From Nonomuraea helvata (GTDB lineage Bacteria > Actinomycetota > Actinomycetes > Streptosporangiales > Streptosporangiaceae): a stretch of DNA of 64,000 nucleotides. Numbering within the stretch: position 1 is the first letter of the stretch; the number at the start of each line of letters is the position of its first letter. Below, in pieces: positions 26,176-34,213 of this stretch. The translations under genes were made by a program, and so were the position numbers. The DNA is taken from assembly GCF_039535785.1 (NCBI RefSeq), contig NZ_BAAAXV010000001.1:3286001-3350000 (forward strand), written 5' to 3'. The notes under the pieces are model-generated. The model worked only from the letters and a program-made list of their open reading frames with translations. It did no database searches and had not been told where the DNA came from.

Positions 26176-26982
26176 TCATGCCTGCTCGGCCAGTGCGCGC
26201 CACTGCTGCCAGGTGGCGAGCCGCTCGCGGTACGCCTTCTCCGCGATGGGGTAGGGGAAGCTGCCGAGAAACAGGCGCAGCGGCGGCTCGGGGAGGTCGA
26301 CCAAGGTGAGGATTACCGGCGCGGTGACCGACGGGTCGCGCGGTGCGCGGGCACCGGCGCCAGCCCGCCGGGCCTCCCGTACCGGCTCGTAGGCGGCGAT
26401 CGGCGCGGTGTGTACCGCCGAGTCGCCGGCCCAGTCCGTGCCGTACGGCCCGGGCTCGACGAGCGTCACCTTGATGCCGAGCGGGCCGACTTCCTGTGAC
26501 AGCGCCTCGCTCATGGCCTCAAGGCCCCACTTCGAGGCGTTGTACAGGCCAAGCGTCGGGAAGGCGGCGATGCCGCCGATGCTGGAAACCTGCAGGAGGT
26601 GCCCGCTGCCCTGTGCCCGCATGACCGGCAGGGCCGCCTGGGTCACCCACAGCGGGCCGAGCAGGTTGGTGTCGATCTGGGCGCGGGCCTGCTCTTCAGT
26701 GGTCTCCTCGATCATGCCGAACAGGCCGTAGCCGGCGTTGTTGACCACCACGTCCAAGCTGTCGAACTCGCGCGCGGCGCGGTTCACCGCGGCGAACACT
26801 CCAGCCCGGTCGGTCACGTCGAGGGAGATCGGCAGGAACTGGTCACCGTACTTGTCGGACAGTTCCCGCAGCGTGTTGATGTCGCGTGCCGTCGCGGCGA
26901 CCCGGTCACCACGTTCCAGCGCCGCAGCCGCCCAGATGCGGCCGAAACCGCGCGAGGCCCCGGTAATGAACCATGTCTTCAT
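26176..26982 (-). CDS. Short-chain dehydrogenase/reductase
   Basis: A 268-aa NAD(P)-dependent oxidoreductase. The cofactor motif is TGASRGFGRIWA, NNAGYG is intact, and the catalytic Ser-Tyr-Lys set is in LQVSSIGG and YNASKWGLEAMSEAL. The VEPGPYGTDWAG segment is typical of classical SDRs. It is 173 bases upstream of the LuxR gene start on the same strand. Substrate unknown. Confidence 0.92.
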   Translation of the reverse strand: MKTWFITGASRGFGRIWAAAALERGDRVAATARDINTLRELSDKYGDQFLPISLDVTDRAGVFAAVNRAAREFDSLDVVVNNAGYGLFGMIEETTEEQARAQIDTNLLGPLWVTQAALPVMRAQGSGHLLQVSSIGGIAAFPTLGLYNASKWGLEAMSEALSQEVGPLGIKVTLVEPGPYGTDWAGDSAVHTAPIAAYEPVREARRAGAGARAPRDPSVTAPVILTLVDLPEPPLRLFLGSFPYPIAEKAYRERLATWQQWRALAEQA

Positions 26983-27123
26983 GCGATCTCCTCAAGATAA
27001 CGATGAGCAGCCGGGGGTGTCCCTGTGCCGGCGCTCCCTGTCATGCGTGCCAATCTGGCCGGCCGCCGGATGAGCGGTCATCGCCCTATCGGGGTGATTC
27101 ACGGCGGTTCCCTGGTCCGTGGG

Positions 27124-27972
27124 TCAGTTGCACAGGGTGCCGGCGGCGGGCAGGGCGCGGTTGACGAGGTAGTTGTCGGTGTACTTGGCGACGCAGGAGC
27201 TAAGGAGGTAGGTCGTGTAGTCGTCGCCGTTGGCGGAAAGCACCCGGCTGCCGGGCAGCTGGGCGGCGAAGCCGAAGGCCCAGGGGTAGGCCGACATGAC
27301 CTGAGGGGTGGACTCCAGGATCAGGGCCGGAGGTGCGTGCTTGACGGGGGTGGCGGGTGCCGGGCTATGGGCGGGAGCAGGCCAGCCGAGGCAGCCGGTC
27401 AGGTTGGTCCAGGACTCTACCTGGCCGCCAAGGTGGGGAGAGATCTTGTGAGCCAACCGCTCGAGCCGTGCGAGTCCGGTGTAGGTGGTGGCGGCAGGGG
27501 ACTGGTCGAGGCAGGCAGTTGCCTGCAGCTGGACATGGTCGAGGATGGTCTTGTCCGCGTCGTGGGTGAAGGCGGTGGCATCACCGCCGAGTGCTTGCTT
27601 GATCGCGGCGGCGAGGGGAGGCCAGGTGACGGAGCTGATGCCAAGGAAATGCTGGGTCGCGGCCTGGATGTCCTGGCCGGTAACCGTCTGGGTGGTGCCC
27701 TTGGCGGGGATGGCGGCGCGGTTGGCGCGGGCTACGAGCTGGTCGTACAGGCTCGCGGTTGGCGGTTCGGGCGGCGCGTGGCCGAGGTCTGATTCCCGCC
27801 AGGCTTGCTCGCCGAGGACTTGGGAGAGGCGTTTCTCGAGCTGCTGGACGCGGGTGTTCAGCCGGATGGCGCGTTCTTGGGCGGCCAGGAGGTCGGCTTG
27901 CAGCGATGCCCTGGTGACGGCGGTCCCGGTGACGTTGCCTTCCGAATGAGCCGCCGGCCGTGCTGCGGGCAC
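27124..27972 (-). CDS. Chimeric frame: DUF6262-like N-terminus fused to a TAP-like hydrolase C-terminus
   Basis: 282-aa frame of two unrelated parts. Residues 15-60 (VTRASLQADLLAAQERAIRL, QQLEKRLSQVLGEQAWRES) are a coiled-coil segment like DUF6262 proteins that accompany transposon tyrosine recombinases. From about residue 75 the sequence (LYDQLVARANRAAIPAKG, later PALILESTPQVMSAYPWAFGF and TTYLLSSCVAKYTDNYLVN) is the C-terminal part of a secreted TAP-type alpha/beta-hydrolase. That part lacks the catalytic Ser region and signal peptide, so the product is unlikely to be an active peptidase. Confidence 0.6.
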   Translation of the reverse strand: MPAARPAAHSEGNVTGTAVTRASLQADLLAAQERAIRLNTRVQQLEKRLSQVLGEQAWRESDLGHAPPEPPTASLYDQLVARANRAAIPAKGTTQTVTGQDIQAATQHFLGISSVTWPPLAAAIKQALGGDATAFTHDADKTILDHVQLQATACLDQSPAATTYTGLARLERLAHKISPHLGGQVESWTNLTGCLGWPAPAHSPAPATPVKHAPPALILESTPQVMSAYPWAFGFAAQLPGSRVLSANGDDYTTYLLSSCVAKYTDNYLVNRALPAAGTLCN

Positions 27973-27975
27973 CGC

Positions 27976-28060
27976 GCGAGTCGCTCAGCGGCAGCGAGGT
28001 CCGCGTGCTGCGGGCCTGCTCGCGCCCTCCCGGAACGCCGTCAGGCGCCAGCGGGACTGA
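27976..28060 (+). pseudogene. Fragment of a LuxR (MalT/LAL-type) gene 3' end
   Basis: RESLSGSEVRVLR, then after a deletion and frameshift GLLAPSRNAVRRQRD and a stop. The first part matches the linker PLREPLSGSEVRVLRYL and the second the end GLLAPSRTAAPA of the LuxR protein at 23312-26002. The HTH between them is gone. It is the scar of a duplicated or related regulator gene in the opposite orientation. Confidence 0.7.
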
Positions 28061-28181
28061 GACACGAGTCCGCATACGGCCGCGGCTCCCGTTGCTGGGA
28101 ATCACCCTGACCGCATGACGGCCGGTCACCCTGCCTTCGGCAAAGCTGCGTACCAGGACGACGAAGCGTATCTGGGCAAGG

Positions 28182-29060
28182 GTGATGAGGATGGATCAGG
28201 AAGACCGTCCGGTCCTGGTGACCGGGGCTACCGGCAGCACCGGCCGGGCCGTGCTGGAGGCCCTGGCCGGGCGCGGAAAGCCAGTGCGGGCGATGGTGCG
28301 CCGGGAGGCGGACCGGGAGCGTCTCCCGGTCGGCGTCCAGGCGGTCGTGGCCGACTTCGACGACGCCGTATCCGTGGCGGCGGCTCTGCGCGGCGCCGGA
28401 CGCGCCTACCTGGTGACGCCGTCCGCGGAGCGGGCCGAGGCGCAGCAGCGGCGTTTCGCGGACCTAGCGGCCGAAGCCGGCGTCGAGCACGTGGTCGTGC
28501 TGTCCCAGCTGGCCGCGGACAAGGACTCGCCGGTGCGGTTCCTGCGATACCACGCCATGGTCGAAGAGCATGTCCGCAGCCTGGGCATCGGGTACACGTT
28601 CCTGCGGCCCAACCTGTTCTTCCAGGGGCTGCTGGCGTTCGCCGGGCTGGTTTCCGCACAGGGCCGGTTCTACGCGCCGATCGGCGACGCGAAGGTGAGC
28701 GCGATCGACGTGCGCGACATCGGCGCGGTGGCCGCGGCCGCGCTGACCGAGGCCGGGCACGAGGGAGCGACGTACACGCTGACCGGCCCCGCGGCCATTA
28801 CCCACCACGACATCGCCGCGGCACTGGCCTCCGCCCTCGGGCGCGACGTAACCTTCGCCGAGGTACCGCCGGATGTCTTCGCTGACAGCCTGAGCGGGAT
28901 GATGCCCCCCTGGCAGATCGACGGTCTCCTGGAGGATTACGCGCACTACGGGCGTGGTGAGGCGGCGGAGGTGACCGCGACAGTCGCCGATATCACCGGC
29001 AAACCCTCCAGGAGCATCGGCCAGTTCGCCCGCGACTACGCCGCGGCGTTCAGCAGCTAA
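28182..29060 (+). CDS. NmrA-like NAD(P)-binding protein
   Basis: A 292-aa Rossmann-fold protein of the NmrA/azoreductase-like group: VLVTGATGSTGRAVLEAL at the N-terminus, VVADFDDAVSVAAALRGAGRAYLVTPS, then SQLAADKDSPVRFLRYHAMVEEHVR and ALGRDVTFAEVPPDVF. No catalytic Ser-Tyr-Lys set is obvious, as usual in this family. Starts at 28182 (GTG), 28185 and 28191 (ATG) are all possible. Function: NAD(P)H-dependent reductase or redox sensor. Confidence 0.88.
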   Translation: MMRMDQEDRPVLVTGATGSTGRAVLEALAGRGKPVRAMVRREADRERLPVGVQAVVADFDDAVSVAAALRGAGRAYLVTPSAERAEAQQRRFADLAAEAGVEHVVVLSQLAADKDSPVRFLRYHAMVEEHVRSLGIGYTFLRPNLFFQGLLAFAGLVSAQGRFYAPIGDAKVSAIDVRDIGAVAAAALTEAGHEGATYTLTGPAAITHHDIAAALASALGRDVTFAEVPPDVFADSLSGMMPPWQIDGLLEDYAHYGRGEAAEVTATVADITGKPSRSIGQFARDYAAAFSS

Positions 29061-29277
29061 GTGCACCTGTTCGCAAGTTCGCCGGGATCGTCCCCGGCGT
29101 GTGCCGTTCTCGAGTACGACCCCTCACTGGCACCGGTCGCCCCGGGGCACCGCTTGCGCGAGGGACGGGGCGCGACAGGATCACGCAAATAAGGTGATCA
29201 TCCCTTCATACCCCGGCAGGTGAGGCTGTGGAGGACCCGCAAGAGGATGACCGGTGATGGCCGGGAAAGGAACACCG

Positions 29278-29874
29278 ATGACCAGCGAGCGTCATGTGCT
29301 GCACGTATCCGATGCTGATCTGGAGGAGCTGCGGTCGAGGTTGAGCGGCACGCGCTGGCCGCAGCCATGGCCGCGGCAGGAGGCTGGCGGCGACTGGCTG
29401 GCAGGGACGAGCGAGGGGGAGCTGCGGCGGCTGGTCCGGTACTGGGCGGACGGTTACGACTGGCGGTACCGCGAGGCCGAGATCAACGCGCTTCCCGGCC
29501 ATGTCGCTTCGGTGGACGGGGCTGGCGTCTTCTACTGCGGTTCGACGCCGAGGAGCCGGGGGCGCTGCCTCTCGTGCTGACGCACGGCTGGCCCAGCTCG
29601 TTCCTGGAACTGGCCCCGCTGGCCCGTCGCCTATCCATGCCGTCCCGGCACAGCGGGCAGGCAGCGGACGCGTTCACCGTCGTGGATGTGCCGACGGCGG
29701 TGGCCGTGTTCCCCGGGACCTTAGCCACCCGCCGCGGAGCTGGGCCGAGCGGACCTTCAACGTCACCCGATACACCGCCATGCCACGCGGCGGCCGCTTC
29801 GCCGCGCACGAGGAAGCGGCGGTGCTCGCCGCCGACCTCACCGAGTTCTTCCGCCCACTGCGGCAGGCCACCTG
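29278..29874 (+). pseudogene. Epoxide hydrolase, frameshifted and deleted
   Basis: Starts at ATG 29278 behind GGGAAAGGAAC with a good EHN domain (ELRSRLSGTRWPQPWP, YWADGYDWRYREAEINALP). A frameshift near 29540 leads into ALPLVLTHGWPSSFLELAPL and DAFTVV. About 170 residues including the nucleophile are missing before DVPTAVAVFPGTL. A second shift yields RSWAERTFNVTRYTAMPRGG and the usual end. It is the decayed relative of the gene at 17035-18201. Confidence 0.85.
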
Positions 29875-30004
29875 ACCTCGCTCCAGCCGCCACGGGGTGC
29901 TGGGTGGAAACCGCCATTTTCTCGGCCAGCCGGTGTTGAATCCTTGCGCGTGCGTCGAAGACGATAAGGTTGCCTTGCGTGGTTAGGTGATTTTCTTGTC
30001 ATGC

Positions 30005-30262
30005 TGTGTGGATAATGAGGGTTTTGTGGCCCCTCGGGATCGCCCCGCTGGTCTTGCGTAGCGATCGGTCCGAACAGCACAGCGTTCACCCGCACTCCGC
30101 TTCGCGCCAGATGCACGCCAAGATCCCTGCTCAGCTGCACCACTCCAGCCTTGGCGGCCGCGTACGCCATCTGGGCGGTCGCCGCACCAGTCTCGCAAGG
30201 AATGACACGGCGTTGATGACCGAGCCGCCGGCCGGGCCGGTGTTACGCAGGTGCGGGATGCG
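30005..30262 (-). pseudogene. Short-chain dehydrogenase fragment
   Basis: On the minus strand: IPHLRNTGPAGGSVINAVSFLA, then after a frameshift TGAATAQMAYAAAKAGVVQL, SRDLGVHLARSGVRVNAV and LFGPIATQ. This is the active-site region of an SDR; N- and C-terminal parts are missing. Confidence 0.65.
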
Positions 30263-30527
30263 CCGCCTCCGTCTACTTCGTGGTGGCCGAGGCACTCACC
30301 AACATCGCCAACAGCCAGGTTCGGCACGCGGTCGTCAGCGTACGCCGCCTCGACGGCCGGCTACACCTGCGGGTCGTGGACGACGGGTGGGACGGAGCGA
30401 ACGAGAGCGGCTCCGGCGTCGTCTGCATCAGCCGACGGGTCGCTGCACACGATGGGTCCTTTTCTGCTGGCCAGTCCTACCGGCGGACCGAACCGTCCTC
30501 AACGTGACCCTGCCCTGTGCGATGTGA
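30263..30527 (+). pseudogene. C-terminal fragment of a NarL-type sensor histidine kinase
   Basis: YFVVAEALTNIANSQVRHAVV and SVRRLDGRLHLRVVDDG are the HATPase N-box and G1 region of two-component sensor kinases; SGVVCISRRVAAHDGSFS follows, and a frameshift leads to TVLNVTLPCAM and a stop. The sensor and dimerisation parts are absent. Confidence 0.7.
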
Positions 30528-30605
30528 GGCCCCTCGACCACGCGGTCAAGTACGGGTCGCCTGACGCGGCTTCCTCGGGCCCGAACAGTGCGAGCCGTTG
30601 TGATG

Positions 30606-32633
30606 TCAATTGTCGTTGGTCCCGTACAGTTCGCGTTGCCAGAGTTCCTCGCAGATGCGTTCGACGCCGGAGGTCAGATGGCGGCGGTAGGTGGTGAAGG
30701 GCAGGCCGAGTCGTTCGGCGGCGGCTTCCTGGGTGGGGGCGCCGCGCAGGTAGGTGGTATCGAGGGCGCGGTGGAGCTTGCTCGCACGGGCGTCCTGGCC
30801 CAGCGTGTGGATGGCCTCTTCCAGGCGCCGACGCAGGGCCTGGACGGGGTCGGAATGCCCGGCGACCAGCCTGCTGCGGACGAGGGGGTTGGCGGCCAGC
30901 TCGGACGTACGTGACAGGTGCCGCAGGGCCTTGCGGACGGCTTCGGTGAACTCCGCCTGCGACAGGACCGCGAGTTCGGGCTCCCGCACGGAGGTGGCGT
31001 CGGTGGGTGTGTCGGCCGACATCAGCCGCTCCAGCCAGACCTGTGCGGGCAGGGCCCGCCAGTCGTGGGCGAACAGGGTGTATTCGCTGTCTCCCATCCT
31101 GCAGTGCTCGTCGAGCTCGTACGGACTGTCGCGCCGGTAGTAGCCGACCCTGACGTCGTCGGCGGGCACGGCCATGAACGACCAGGCCATGCGTTCGGAG
31201 CGCAGGGAGTGGCCGACTCCGCGCCATTCCATCACCGAGGACAGTCCCTGGTTGGCGTCGCGTACCCAGATTCGGCCGACGCTCAAGTGCTCGCCCGGCC
31301 TCAGCGGGGCAACGGCGCGGGCGTGGGCCCAGGCGGCGGCGACGACCGGGTCGGCTGCGGCCTCCACGTCGCTGGGCCGGTCCAGGCGGAGCCAGACGCA
31401 GACGCCGGCCAGCTCGCCGGTCGCGGCATGCCGGTAGAGGTGGAACGCCTCTGGCTGCCGGGCGGCCCAGAAGGCGACGGCGGCTGCCGACTCCTCGCTG
31501 TCGGCCTCGGCCACCAGAGCTACCGTGTTCTCGGTTGCCCCGATCTGAAACACCTCCTCGTACACGTCGTCCTCCTGGTGCCAGAAGTCCCGCCCCGGCA
31601 GGGACCTGCGATGGCGGCGCAGGTAGAACATGGAGCCGACGACCCGGAGCACGTCGGCGTCGGCCACAGTTCGGACCTGGGCCATGAGGTGACCGCCGAT
31701 GCGCTGCCGCAGGTCGGCGTAGCGCTGCGGGTCTCGCCAGCTCAGGTCCGCCCGAAGGATCTCGCGTACCACATCGTGCGGGTGCAGCCCCGGCGTCCCC
31801 GACTCCATGAACGGCAGCCGCCGCAGCCATGAGAACAAAGCGGCGGCGTCGTCGTCGGGCAGCACCGCGCGCAACAGGTCCTCGGTGGTGATGTACGTCT
31901 GCGCGCAGACCTCCAGCGCGTGCCGATGCGCGGGACTCGGCACATCCCCGACGAGCTGGTCGAGCAGGGTGGCCACCACATCCTGGGCGGGCGTCCAGCG
32001 CGAGCTCGCTCTCTCATCCTTGATCGCCACCGCGGCGCCCAGCGACAGGGCCAGCGGATGACCGCCGGCGAAGGCCAGCAGCGACTCGCGCAGGCTGCCG
32101 TCAGCCACGCCACGGGCCTCCAGCAGCGCCGCGGCTTCCGCGGGCGAAAGGTCGCGCAGCGGCATCACCATCAGCGTGCCCGCCCAGGTAGGGTCGGCCT
32201 GCCACGTCAGGTCCGGCGGGACGCGCCCGGCCAGGACGACCAGCGCGCCGACCGGGATGCGGGGCAGGAAACGCTCGCGCAGCCAGCCTTCCAAGCTCTG
32301 AATGTCTTCGAAGCTGTCGATGAGCAGCACGGCACGCTCATCGGCGAACACCGTCTCGGCGGCGGACTCGAACGCGGCCGGGGACGGGCCCAGCGTGCGC
32401 CCGTCCAGCAGCGTGACGCTTCGCTCGGCTGTCAGGGCTTCCTGCGCAAGCCGGCGCAGCAGCGCCGACTTTCCGACACCGCCAGGGCCATGCACGAACA
32501 GCACCCTGCCACCGCACCGCAGCGCCGCACTGAAGGCGGCGAGCTCCTCCTGACGCCCGACGAAAGCCCCATTCCCTGCGGCCAGCAGACGCTGTCCCAG
32601 CAGGTCGAAACCCTGGTCGTTCACCAAACGCAT
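30606..32633 (-). CDS. AAA-ATPase with C-terminal HTH, intact paralogue 2
   Basis: 675-aa soluble protein, close relative of 14416-16464 over its whole length. It has FVGRQEELAAFSAAL, Walker A GPGGVGKSALLRR, Walker B VLLIDSFEDI, FAGGHPLALSLGAAV, a long helical middle, YTLFAHDWRALPAQVWLERL, and the C-terminal HTH TQEAAAERLGLPFTTYRRHL. Its role is unknown; it is built like a STAND-type signal-transducing ATPase that binds DNA. The 5' flank is AT-rich and could contain its promoter. Confidence 0.75.
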   Translation of the reverse strand: MRLVNDQGFDLLGQRLLAAGNGAFVGRQEELAAFSAALRCGGRVLFVHGPGGVGKSALLRRLAQEALTAERSVTLLDGRTLGPSPAAFESAAETVFADERAVLLIDSFEDIQSLEGWLRERFLPRIPVGALVVLAGRVPPDLTWQADPTWAGTLMVMPLRDLSPAEAAALLEARGVADGSLRESLLAFAGGHPLALSLGAAVAIKDERASSRWTPAQDVVATLLDQLVGDVPSPAHRHALEVCAQTYITTEDLLRAVLPDDDAAALFSWLRRLPFMESGTPGLHPHDVVREILRADLSWRDPQRYADLRQRIGGHLMAQVRTVADADVLRVVGSMFYLRRHRRSLPGRDFWHQEDDVYEEVFQIGATENTVALVAEADSEESAAAVAFWAARQPEAFHLYRHAATGELAGVCVWLRLDRPSDVEAAADPVVAAAWAHARAVAPLRPGEHLSVGRIWVRDANQGLSSVMEWRGVGHSLRSERMAWSFMAVPADDVRVGYYRRDSPYELDEHCRMGDSEYTLFAHDWRALPAQVWLERLMSADTPTDATSVREPELAVLSQAEFTEAVRKALRHLSRTSELAANPLVRSRLVAGHSDPVQALRRRLEEAIHTLGQDARASKLHRALDTTYLRGAPTQEAAAERLGLPFTTYRRHLTSGVERICEELWQRELYGTNDN

Positions 32634-33399
32634 ACCGTTACCACGACTTCCATCCGAAATGTCGGCCCATCATAATTTCGCAAACATGCGATGCGACTCC
32701 AGTCGGGTCACGAAGCGGTGTGAGGCTGATCACTGGCGCCACACCACCGTCGTCGCGCGGTCCTGGCCGACGGCATCTGCGACCTCCGGATCCCGCTTGC
32801 TTGCTACATCGAAGGGATACCTCCTTCCCCCGCCCTCAAGACAGAACCTCATGCCTGTTTGTTGCCTTTGCCTATTTTGGGGAGCGCACGGGTCTACGGG
32901 CTACCCGCGCCCCCGCCAAGCGCTTAGAAGGCGGATACCGATTGGACTGTGAATTGATCATTTCTATGGTGGACGCTGTCCGCGGTTGTCAATTCACCAC
33001 AAGATCCTCACTGCCGGCCGCGGAAAGTACAGCGGTATTTCTCTATGGCTTTTACCTTGGAGATTGAGTGAAGCATTTCTATTATGCGGTATTTGATGCA
33101 AGGCGACCCCCGCGGGTTCACGCCTAATTGTGTGATCCCGACCACATCGACGCCTCGGGCAGAAAGTGAGCAGAAAATGCATATTTGGTGCCCGGCCCAG
33201 TCATCCGGGCACTCGGGAACCCGTCAGAGAGTCACGAGGCGGGCCGCGCCCGGATCGGGCACATCGGGCAGCGCGGCTCATCGGTCTTGGGGTGCCGGTC
33301 CGCCCCGCCGGGGTGGCCGTCTTCGCAGGCGCGCGGGCTGTCCGGGCGGGACACCGGTGACTTTTTCGATCTTGTGCAGCTGCGAAGTGGCGCGACAGT
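32634..33399. other. Intergenic region, AT-rich in part
   Basis: About 770 bases without a convincing gene. 32860-33180 has the lowest GC of the neighbourhood. At 33168-33176 there is a GTGAGCAGA motif similar to the start of the repeated motif at 49241, 53274 and 58852. The right part runs into the sugar-kinase fragment. Confidence 0.5.
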
Positions 33400-33456
33400 C
33401 TCATGGACCGGTGCTCGTACCGATGAGGTGCCGAGGTCGAACGCCAGGATCTTCAT
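33400..33456 (-). pseudogene. 5' stub of a FGGY-type sugar kinase gene
   Basis: Its ATG overlaps the stop of the glycosidase fragment (ATGA) and reads MKILAFDLGTSSVRAPVHE, the N-terminal phosphate-1 motif of FGGY carbohydrate kinases. Homology ends after about 19 residues. Confidence 0.55.
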
Positions 33457-33858
33457 CCCTGTTTCCCGATGAACTCGCGCAGCGAGTGAAAGCTCGCCTT
33501 CTCGGTGCGGGCCTGGGTTTCGTAGTCGACGTGGACGAGTCCGAAACGGACGGCGTACCCGCGGGCCCACTCGAGGTTGTCCAGCAGCGACCAGCAGAAG
33601 TAGCCGCGCACGTCCACACCGTCGGTCATCGCGGCGCGGATGGCGGCCAGGTGGTCGCGCAGGAAGTCGACGCGACCGGTGTCGTCGAGAGTCCCGTCGT
33701 CGCCGTAGCCGTTCTCGGTGATGAAGATCGGCGGGAGCGCGGGGTAGCGCCGGGCCAGGCCAAGGAGAGTCTGGTGGAGCCCTTGCGGCTCCATCGGCCA
33801 GCCCAGCCCGCTGGTCGCCGCGCCGTCCGGGGTGACGCTGCGCACCCCGAGGTCGAAG
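33453..33858 (-). pseudogene. GH1 beta-glucosidase, C-terminal fragment
   Basis: About 135 residues from the end of a family-1 glycoside hydrolase: GLGWPMEPQGLHQTLLGLA, PIFITENGYGDDG with the nucleophile Glu, DHLAAIRAAMTDGVDVRGYF and WSLLDNLEWARGYAVRFG. The first two thirds, including the acid/base NEP motif, are absent upstream of 33858. Coupled by ATGA to the kinase stub, so once a sugar-utilisation operon. Confidence 0.85.
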
Positions 33859-33937
33859 GCGGATCGCTACCGAGGCCGACAGATCCCCACACCTTGGACA
33901 ACCCCGGCATACGCCTGATCCAGCGGCATGGCTTCGT

Positions 33938-34010
33938 GGAGAGCCCGCTGCGGTGAGAGTCGCACGGCGGGTTCGGCGGGCGGGCCGGGGAAACGGATCT
34001 TCAGAAGCGA
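33938..34010 (+). other. Group II intron-like RNA remnant
   Basis: CCCGC-TGCG-GTGAGAG-TCGCA-CG-GCGGG forms a stem with an internal TGCG/CGCA helix, followed by TTCGGCGGGCGGGCCGGGG and AAACGG. This resembles the conserved segment after the reverse-transcriptase frame of bacterial group II introns. No reverse transcriptase remains and domain V cannot be identified with confidence. The frame that follows ends in GRCPICHQRPP (stop about 34198), a possible zinc-finger scrap. Confidence 0.3.
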
Positions 34011-34213
34011 AGCCACCGCGCCCCGGCTCGACCCGACACCCTGGCTTCGGCCGCCCACCTGTTCCTCACCGAACTGCGTCTGACCAGACCAAAAGCGGCT
34101 GCGGCCGCCTGACCTTTTACAAGATCCTTCAGAGGCTCCAGGTGCTGTTAGCCACCTGGACAGGCCGATGCCCCATCTGTCATCAACGACCACCATGACG
34201 AACTAACAAAGTA

